Assembly (NCBI GenBank): GCA_026004975.1
Contig: BPKE01000002.1
Location: forward strand, 434,001 to 498,000
Reading direction: 5' to 3'
Origin: Gammaproteobacteria bacterium
GTDB lineage: Bacteria > Pseudomonadota > Gammaproteobacteria > HTCC5015
Length of the DNA: 64,000 nucleotides
In this document: piece by piece, positions 57,890-64,000 of the stretch
Layout of the letters: every line of letters begins with the position of its first letter
How positions within the stretch are numbered: position 1 is the stretch's first letter
Translations under genes and position numbers: made by a program
The notes under the pieces: model-generated
The model's database searches: none
The model's input: the letters and a program-made list of their open reading frames with translations, nothing else
Told to the model about the DNA's origin: nothing

Positions 57890-58996
57890 ATGAAAGAGTG
57901 GAGCGAGGCCCTGGCCGCGCAAATGGCGTTTCTCGAGCCCTGGATGATCCAGTCCTTCCTGGTGTTGCTGGCCTTCGCCGTGGCGAACTTCGTCCAGAAG
58001 CGCCTGCTCAACCGCCTGGCGCAGAAGGTCGCCTCGAGCGCCAATCTCTGGGACGACGCCGTGGTGTCGGCCCTGCGCAGCCCGCTGACCACCTTGTTGT
58101 GGGTGATCGGCGTGAGCCTCTCGGTGGACATCATCCAGGTCGAAGCGCGCGCGCCGGTGTTCGAGCTGGTCGACCCCCTGCGCAAGATCGGCGTCATCTT
58201 CTGCCTGATCTGGTTCGGCATCCGCCTGGTGCGCGAGCTGGAGCAGGCCTACATCCGCGAGCGGCGCCTGAGCGATTCGAGTGCGATCACCTCGGTGCAG
58301 GCCCTCGGCAAGCTGGCGCGGCTGAGCTTGTTCATCACCGGCGGCCTGATCACGTTGCAGACGCTGGGCATCAGCATTTCCGGTCTGCTCGCGTTCGGCG
58401 GCATCGGCGGGTTGGCCGCCGGCCTGGCCGCGCGCGACATGCTCGCCAATGTCTTCGGCGCGCTCACCCTCTACTGGGACCGGCCCTTCGAGGTCGGGCA
58501 CTGGATCCGTTCCCCGGACCGCGAAATCGAGGGCGTGGTCGAAGACATCGGCTGGCGCTTGACGCGCATTAGAACCTTCGAAAAACGCGTGCTGTACGTG
58601 CCGAACTCCGTGTTCAGCAACATCGTCGTCGAGAACCCCTCGCGCATGAGCCACCGGCGCATCTACGAGACCATCGGCGTGCGCTACGACGACATCCGCG
58701 CCGTGCCGGCCATCGTCGCCGCCGTGCGCGCGATGCTCGAAAATCACCCCGGCATCGACCAGAGCCAGACCCTGATCGTCAATTTCAACGCCTTCGGTCC
58801 TTCGTCGCTCGATCTCATGGTGTACTGCTACACGCGCACCACGATCTGGGTCGAGTACCACGCCGTCAAAGAGGACGTGCTGCTGAAAATCGCCGACATC
58901 GTCGCCGCGCACGGCGCCGAGATCGCCTTCCCGACGCGCACCGTGCACGTCTCCGGTGCGCTGGCGCTGGAGCAGGCCCATGCTGACGCTCGCTGA
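57890..58996 (+). CDS. MscS-family mechanosensitive channel
   Basis: A 368-residue small-conductance mechanosensitive channel of the YnaI/YbdG-like kind, with extra N-terminal membrane helices before the pore helix (SGLLAFGGIGGLAAGLAARDMLANVFGAL) and the beta domain (PFEVGHWIRSPDREIEGVVEDIGWRLTRIRTFEKR). GGAG precedes the ATG at 57890. Its end overlaps hpt by 17 bases. Confidence 0.9.
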   Translation: MKEWSEALAAQMAFLEPWMIQSFLVLLAFAVANFVQKRLLNRLAQKVASSANLWDDAVVSALRSPLTTLLWVIGVSLSVDIIQVEARAPVFELVDPLRKIGVIFCLIWFGIRLVRELEQAYIRERRLSDSSAITSVQALGKLARLSLFITGGLITLQTLGISISGLLAFGGIGGLAAGLAARDMLANVFGALTLYWDRPFEVGHWIRSPDREIEGVVEDIGWRLTRIRTFEKRVLYVPNSVFSNIVVENPSRMSHRRIYETIGVRYDDIRAVPAIVAAVRAMLENHPGIDQSQTLIVNFNAFGPSSLDLMVYCYTRTTIWVEYHAVKEDVLLKIADIVAAHGAEIAFPTRTVHVSGALALEQAHADAR

Positions 58997-59525
58997 AGCC
59001 CGCTCGGCGCTGGCGCGCGCCGAGTGCCTGTACGACGCCGCGGCGGTGGACCGCGCCGTCGCCGCCTGGGCGGCGCGCATCCGCGCCGACTACGCCGAGC
59101 GCAATCCCTTGGTGTTGTGCGTGCTCAAGGGCGGGGTATTCGCCTCGGCGCGGCTGCTCGCCCACCTGGACTTTCCGCTGGAATTCGACTGCCTGCAGGT
59201 CGGCCGCTACCGCAACCGCACCCGCGGCGGCGACCTGGACTGGCGCATCCATCCCGAGACGCCGCTGGCCGGGCGCGATCTTTTGATCGTCGACGACATC
59301 CTGGACGAGGGCGTCACCCTGGCGGCGGTGGCCGCCGCCTGCCGGGAAGAGGGCGCCGCCTCGGTGGCGCTGGCGGTGCTGGCGCGCAAGGCACGCCCGG
59401 TTCCGCCGGCGACCGAGGCCGACTACGTGGCCCTGACCGTGCCCGACCGGTACGTGTTCGGCTGCGGCATGGACTACCGCGGTTATTTCCGCAATCTCAA
59501 CGCGATTTGGGCGATCGACGAATGA
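58980..59525 (+). CDS. hpt: Hypoxanthine-guanine phosphoribosyltransferase
   Basis: A 181-residue purine-salvage enzyme. The PRPP-binding motif is LLIVDDILDEGVTL, with the CVLKGGVFASARLL loop before it and YVFGCGMDYRGYFRNL near the end. It overlaps both the channel gene and the phosphorylase gene, so it is within an operon. Confidence 0.92.
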   Translation: MLTLAEARSALARAECLYDAAAVDRAVAAWAARIRADYAERNPLVLCVLKGGVFASARLLAHLDFPLEFDCLQVGRYRNRTRGGDLDWRIHPETPLAGRDLLIVDDILDEGVTLAAVAAACREEGAASVALAVLARKARPVPPATEADYVALTVPDRYVFGCGMDYRGYFRNLNAIWAIDE

Positions 59526-60274
59526 GCGACATTCCCTTGCCCCTGGGCATCATCGGCGGCACCGCCTTGCACGCTCTGCCGGGCCTGGAAGGACTCCAGG
59601 AACGCCGCCTCGACACCCCTTACGGCGCGCCGTCCTCGGCGCTCTACGGCGGGCGCCTGCACGGCCGGCCGGTTTGGTTCCTCGGCCGGCACGGCGAGCG
59701 CCACGACATCGCCCCGCACCGCATCAACTACCGGGCCAACGTCTGGGCGCTGCGCGAGGCCGGCGCGCGGGCGCTGATCGGCGTCGCGTCCTGCGGCGGG
59801 ATCGGCCCGCAGATGGCACCGGGCGTGCTCGCCGCCCCGGCGCAGTTGATCGACTACACCTGGGGGCGCGCAGCGACGTTCTTCGACGAAGATTTCGCTT
59901 TCGACAAGCACATCGACTTCACCGAGCCCTACGACGCCGCCTTGCGCGGTGCCCTCGCCGCCGCCGCGCGCCGCGCCGGAGTGCGCTGGGCGGCCGGCGG
60001 CACCCTGGCGGTGACCCAGGGGCCGCGCCTGGAGACCGCGGCGGAAATCCGCAAGCTGGCGCAGGACGGCTGCGACCTGGTGAACATGACCGGCATGCCG
60101 GAAGCGGCCTTGGCGCGGGAAGCCGGCCTGCCTTACGCCTGCCTGGCGGTGGTGGTCAACTGGGCCGCCGGGGTGGGGGAAGCGCCGATCACGCTGGACG
60201 AGATCCGGGCGGCGGCGGGGGCCGGCCAGGCGGCGGTGGCGGCGGTGCTCGAGGCCCTGCTGGCGGCGGCCTGA
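59522..60274 (+). CDS. S-methyl-5'-thioinosine phosphorylase
   Basis: A 250-residue PNP/MTAP-family phosphorylase. Sequences include IIGGTALHAL, GRHGERHDIAPHRINYRANVWAL, TQGPRLETAAEIRKLA and NMTGMPEAALAREAGLPYACLAVVVNWAAG. The His- and Asn-rich substrate loop and the neighbour hpt fit the Pseudomonas-type methylthioinosine phosphorylase, which feeds hypoxanthine to Hpt. It overlaps hpt by four bases. Confidence 0.88.
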   Translation: MSDIPLPLGIIGGTALHALPGLEGLQERRLDTPYGAPSSALYGGRLHGRPVWFLGRHGERHDIAPHRINYRANVWALREAGARALIGVASCGGIGPQMAPGVLAAPAQLIDYTWGRAATFFDEDFAFDKHIDFTEPYDAALRGALAAAARRAGVRWAAGGTLAVTQGPRLETAAEIRKLAQDGCDLVNMTGMPEAALAREAGLPYACLAVVVNWAAGVGEAPITLDEIRAAAGAGQAAVAAVLEALLAAA

Positions 60275-60281
60275 GCGGCGC

Positions 60282-61133
60282 TCAGCCGTTCTCGGCTTCC
60301 ACCAGGATCAGCACGCCCAGGAAGGGGTGGTCCAGGTAATGCAGCTCACCGCTGCGCAGCCGGCGGTGGGCCTGGATGCGCACGCCCAGCAGCCCGCCGT
60401 CCAGCTCGTCCGGCCCCGTGGCCGGCTCCAGCCGCCAGCGCGGCGCGGCGGTCGGCCCTGGATCCGCGCTCGGGCTCGGCACTGCCGTCGCGGCGGCCGG
60501 TTGGGGCGTCTGGACCACGCGCACCGGCACCCGCAACAGCGCGTCCAGATAGACGTGCAAAAACCGCCGCCGCTCCAGCCGCAACACGCCGTCGAAGGCG
60601 TTCACCACGGCCTGCGGATCGGGGCCGACACCGGCCGGCAGCGGCGTGTAGGGAACCGGCCGCAGCGGCTGGGTTGCGGGCAACAGGGGATCGGGCGGCA
60701 GGAACAGGCGCCCTTCGAGAATCGGCATGTCGCCGTCGGCCGCGAACGGCAGGTCGGCGCTGCGCCACCAGCGCGGACCGGCCGTCAGGCGCAGCCGCGG
60801 GGTCTCGTCCCGGCCCAGGGCCGGTTGCCGCCACAGCCGGTGCAGCAGCACCGTGTGGCCGGCTTCGGCGAGCCTGGCCGCGGCTTCGACCAACGTGCCC
60901 TGGTCGGGGTCGAGCCGGGTCACGCCCAGCGCCGCCAGCCCCGGGTCGTCGAAGGCACGGGCGCCGTCGAAATCCGGCAAGGACCAGTTCTCCGGCCAGT
61001 GTTCTTCGGCGAGCGCCGGACCGTCCGGATGGCGGAACACCAGCAGTTCCACGCGGTAGAGCGCTTGGGCCCCGGCCGGCGGCACGGCCGCCAGGGCGGC
61101 GAGCAGGGCGAGGACGGCGAACGGCAGGCGCAT
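60282..61133 (-). CDS. csiV: CsiV-family periplasmic protein
   Basis: A 283-residue exported protein. A signal peptide ends at AGAQ, then ALYRVELLVFRHPDGPALAEEHWPENW is the CsiV/DUF4150-like start seen next to mfd in gammaproteobacteria; the C-terminus (RRLRSGELHYLDHPFLGVLILVE) is also typical. CsiV supports LpoA/PBP1a peptidoglycan synthesis in Vibrio. It follows mfd in one minus-strand unit. Confidence 0.82.
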   Translation of the reverse strand: MRLPFAVLALLAALAAVPPAGAQALYRVELLVFRHPDGPALAEEHWPENWSLPDFDGARAFDDPGLAALGVTRLDPDQGTLVEAAARLAEAGHTVLLHRLWRQPALGRDETPRLRLTAGPRWWRSADLPFAADGDMPILEGRLFLPPDPLLPATQPLRPVPYTPLPAGVGPDPQAVVNAFDGVLRLERRRFLHVYLDALLRVPVRVVQTPQPAAATAVPSPSADPGPTAAPRWRLEPATGPDELDGGLLGVRIQAHRRLRSGELHYLDHPFLGVLILVEAENG

Positions 61134-61153
61134 CGGGTGCTCGTGGAGGGGAT

Positions 61154-64000
61154 TCAGGCGGCCGCTGCGGCCAGCTCGTCGAGCAGCAGAGTCTGCAGAA
61201 ATTCACAGCGCTCGGCAAGCGTGCGCGCCGCAACGTGGAAGCGCAGCGTGCGCTTGCCGTCGAAACGATAGCGTTGCGGCGCACTCTGCAGCAAGCGCAG
61301 CAGGCGCGCCGGGTCGATGCGCGCGTCCTCGTCGAACTCGATGCTGCCGCCCTCGGGGCCGGCCTTGATGCGGCGCACGCCCAAGGGCGCGACGAGAAGC
61401 TTCAGCGCCGCCACCGCGAACAGGTTCTGCGCCGGCTCGGGCAGCAGCCCGAAGCGGTCGATCAGCTCGACCTTCAGCTCGCGCAAGGCGGCCTCCGATT
61501 CGGCCTGGGCGATGCGCTTGTACAGCACCAGTCGGGTGTCCACGTCGTGCACGTAGTCTTCGGGCAGCAAGGCCGGCACGCCCAGATCGATTTCCACCCC
61601 CCGGTGCAGCGGCCCGTCCAACAGCGGTTCCTCGCCCTGCTTGAGCGCCTGGATCGCGCGCTGCAACATCTCGGTGTACAGCGCGTAGCCGATCTGGGTG
61701 ATCTGGCCGCTCTGTTCCTCGCCGAGCAGCTCGCCGGCGCCGCGGATCTCCAGGTCGTGGGTGGCGAGCAGGAAACCGGCGCCCAGCGATTCCACCGCCT
61801 CGATCGCCTCCAGGCGCTTGAGCGCATCGGCGCTCAGCGCCCGCCGCGGCGGCGTGATCAGGTAGGCGTAGGCGCGGTGGTGCGAGCGGCCGACCCGGCC
61901 GCGCAACTGGTGCAACTGGGCCAGGCCGAAACGGTCGGCGCGGTCGATGATGATCGTGTTCGCGGTCGGCACGTCCAGGCCGCTTTCGATGATCGTCGAA
62001 CACACCAGCACGTTGTGGCGCTGGTGATAGAAATCGATCATCACCTGTTCGAGGGTCTCTTCCGGCATCTGCCCGTGGGCGACGGCGATCCGCGCCTGGG
62101 GCAGCAGGGCGCGCAACCGCTCGGCGGCGCGCTCGATGCTGCGCACCTCGTTGTGCACGAAGTACACCTGACCGCCGCGTTGCAGCTCGCGCCGGCAGGC
62201 CTCCTGGATGAGGTCGTCGCGCCACTCGCAGACCAGCGTCTTGACCGCCAGGCGGTGCTCGGGCGGCGTGGCGATGATCGACAGGTCGCGCAGTCCGGCG
62301 AGCGCCATGTTCAAGGTGCGCGGAATCGGCGTGGCCGTCAGCGTCAACACGTCCACCTCGGCGCGCAGCGCGCGCAGCCGCTCCTTGTGGCGCACACCGA
62401 AGCGGTGTTCCTCGTCGATGATCAACAGGCCCAGGTCGGCGAAGCGCACCTCACGCTGCAGTAACTGGTGGGTGCCGATGACGACGTCCACCTTGCCCGC
62501 GGCCAGATCGGCGAGCACCGCCTTCCGCTGCGCCGCACTCGACAGGCGCGAGATGCACTCGATGCGCAACGGCCAGTCGGCGAAGCGGTCGCGGAAGGTG
62601 CGCTCGTGCTGCTGGGCGAGCAGGGTGGTCGGCACCAACACGGCGACCTGCACGCCGTTCATGGCGGCGACGAAGGCGGCGCGCAGCGCCACCTCGGTCT
62701 TGCCGAAACCGACGTCGCCGCAGACCACCCGGTCCATCGGCGTGGGCTTGCGCAGGTCTTCGAGCACCGCCTCGATGGCCGCCGCCTGGTCCGGGGTTTC
62801 CTCGAAGGGGAAGCCGGCGGCGAAGCGCTCGAGCTGGGCGTGGTCGATCTCGAAGGCGCGCCCGGGGCGGGCCGCGCGCCGGGCGTACAGCTCGAGCAGT
62901 TCGGCGGCCGTGTCGCGGATCTTTTCGGCCGCCTTGCGCCGTGCCTTGGCCCATTGGTCGGTGCCCAGGCGGTGCAACGGCGCCGCCTCGTCGGCGGCCC
63001 CGGTGTAGCGGCTGATCAGCTCCAGGGAGGACACCGGCACGAACAGGGTGTCGCCGCCGGCGTACTCGAGCACCAGGCACTCGGTGGGCACGCCGCCGGC
63101 GTCCAGCGTCGTCAGGCCGCGGTAACGGCCGACACCGTAGTGCTCGTGCACCACCGGCGCCCCCGGCTTGAGCTCGCCCAGCGAGCGGATCAGGCTCTCG
63201 GGGTCGCGGCCGCGGCTGCGCCGCCGTTGCCGGCGGACGCGCCCGCCGAACAGGGCGTCCTCCGGGATCAGCGCGATGGGCCGGCCGCGGTGTTCGATCA
63301 CCGCGCCGCCTTCCAACGGCGCCACGGCGAGCGCCCGCGGCGAGGCGTCCTCCAGGAAGGCGGCCCAGCCGGGGACCGTCTTCACGTCCAGGTCGCGCAG
63401 TTGCTCGAGCAGCACCTCGCGGCGGCCCGGGGATTCGGCGAGGAACAGGACCCGGCCGTCGAAAGCGGCCAGGAAGGCCTCGAGCGCCCGCCGCGGCCGT
63501 TCGCCCTGCGGTTGCAAGGCCACCGGTTCGAGGGGGCGCCAGGTGAAGCCCGGGGGCTGTGCCTGCGGATCCTCTTCGACGCGGCACAGCGGGCGGGCGG
63601 CGAGCTGCGCGGCGAGTTCCTGGGGGGACAGGTACAGCGCCGCCGGTTCGAGCAGCGGCCGTTCGATGTCGTGGCGCAGCCGTTCGTAGCGCTCGGCGAC
63701 TTCGTCCGCGAAGGCGGCCGCGGCCGCCTCGGCCCCGTCCTCGAGGACGACCAGGGGGTCGGCGGGCAGGTAATCGAACAGCGTCTCGAGCCGATCGAAA
63801 AACAGCGGCAGATAGTGTTCGCAACCGGGCGCGGCGATGCCCTCGGAGACATCGCGGTAGATGCGGCAATTCTGCGGGTTGCCGGAAAAACGGGCGCGAA
63901 AACGCCGCCGGAAACCCTCGATGCCTTCCGGCGTGAGCGGAAATTCCCGCGCCGGCAGCAGGGTGAAGGCTTCGATTCTGTCCGTGGAGCGCTGGGTCAG
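61154..64000 (-). CDS. mfd: Transcription-repair coupling factor Mfd (5' end missing)
   Basis: The last 949 codons are present and the frame is open to the window edge without a break. The N-terminal UvrB-like part is partly cut off. Next come the RNA polymerase-binding domain (VHEHYGVGRYRGL, ALFVPVSSLE-like), the helicase motor (CGDVGFGKTEVALRAAF, IDEEHRFGVRHKERL, TATPIPRTLNMAL, QLRGRVGRS) and the C-terminal TRCF domain. Mfd removes stalled polymerase and recruits UvrA. Confidence 0.95.
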   Translation of the reverse strand: MTQRSTDRIEAFTLLPAREFPLTPEGIEGFRRRFRARFSGNPQNCRIYRDVSEGIAAPGCEHYLPLFFDRLETLFDYLPADPLVVLEDGAEAAAAAFADEVAERYERLRHDIERPLLEPAALYLSPQELAAQLAARPLCRVEEDPQAQPPGFTWRPLEPVALQPQGERPRRALEAFLAAFDGRVLFLAESPGRREVLLEQLRDLDVKTVPGWAAFLEDASPRALAVAPLEGGAVIEHRGRPIALIPEDALFGGRVRRQRRRSRGRDPESLIRSLGELKPGAPVVHEHYGVGRYRGLTTLDAGGVPTECLVLEYAGGDTLFVPVSSLELISRYTGAADEAAPLHRLGTDQWAKARRKAAEKIRDTAAELLELYARRAARPGRAFEIDHAQLERFAAGFPFEETPDQAAAIEAVLEDLRKPTPMDRVVCGDVGFGKTEVALRAAFVAAMNGVQVAVLVPTTLLAQQHERTFRDRFADWPLRIECISRLSSAAQRKAVLADLAAGKVDVVIGTHQLLQREVRFADLGLLIIDEEHRFGVRHKERLRALRAEVDVLTLTATPIPRTLNMALAGLRDLSIIATPPEHRLAVKTLVCEWRDDLIQEACRRELQRGGQVYFVHNEVRSIERAAERLRALLPQARIAVAHGQMPEETLEQVMIDFYHQRHNVLVCSTIIESGLDVPTANTIIIDRADRFGLAQLHQLRGRVGRSHHRAYAYLITPPRRALSADALKRLEAIEAVESLGAGFLLATHDLEIRGAGELLGEEQSGQITQIGYALYTEMLQRAIQALKQGEEPLLDGPLHRGVEIDLGVPALLPEDYVHDVDTRLVLYKRIAQAESEAALRELKVELIDRFGLLPEPAQNLFAVAALKLLVAPLGVRRIKAGPEGGSIEFDEDARIDPARLLRLLQSAPQRYRFDGKRTLRFHVAARTLAERCEFLQTLLLDELAAAAA

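Overview
The window looks like a chromosome segment of a GC-rich gammaproteobacterium, probably an autotrophic (sulfur-oxidiser-like) one. The lineage is suggested by the gene order accA-tilS, pyrG-eno-ftsB-ispD-ispF and csiV-mfd, by the hpt/methylthioinosine phosphorylase pair, and by UbiTUV. Autotrophy is suggested by a DabAB inorganic-carbon accumulation operon. No 16S rRNA is present, so the genus cannot be named.

Left core, 1-15.7 kb: the C-terminal part of glutamate synthase (gltB, with one frameshift); a secreted CBM2/CBM6-35/beta-helix protein with poly-Ser linkers; a secreted Cys-containing unknown; an exported cytochrome c/FG-GAP protein; a MerR protein with the exact mercury-sensor cysteines overlapping a YnfA-type membrane protein; ubiU-ubiV and ubiT for O2-independent ubiquinone synthesis, each preceded by a perfect FNR/Anr box at the same distance; and a LysR regulator divergent from dabB-dabA. 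Directly after dabA lie four tandem copies of a 151-bp, hairpin-rich repeat.

Accessory metal-resistance region, about 16-44.9 kb, lower in GC: a copper block (copK, Cu P-type ATPase, DUF2933, DUF411, cupredoxin, copB, copA and the divergent copRS); remnants of an EAL protein and a recombinase; a CDF exporter with its divergent Cd/Pb-type MerR; a lipoprotein gene split by an IS3-family element; a czcIC-B-A efflux block; an IS5-family element; two more IS3-family elements; a second Cd/Pb MerR whose divergent target was cut by an IS; an EamA permease that lost its tail to an IS; a Met-rich Spy-like gene with an amber codon at the signal-peptide junction; and a fragment of a phenylacetate-CoA ligase-like gene. 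This region ends at ssrA (tmRNA, minus strand, tag ANDDNYALAA). A second ssrA 3'-end remnant with its own terminator lies at 28.1 kb in the same orientation. This points to integration at the ssrA 3' end, although no integrase is visible in the window.

Right core, 45.4-64 kb: purL, accA, tilS, a small exported unknown, pyrG, eno, ftsB, ispD, ispF, nagZ, an MscS-type channel, hpt, methylthioinosine phosphorylase, csiV and mfd (its 5' end runs off the window). gltB, eno, ispD, ispF (twice) and nagZ each carry a single-base frameshift with intact family sequence on both sides. Sequencing or assembly error is more likely than true loss of these genes.
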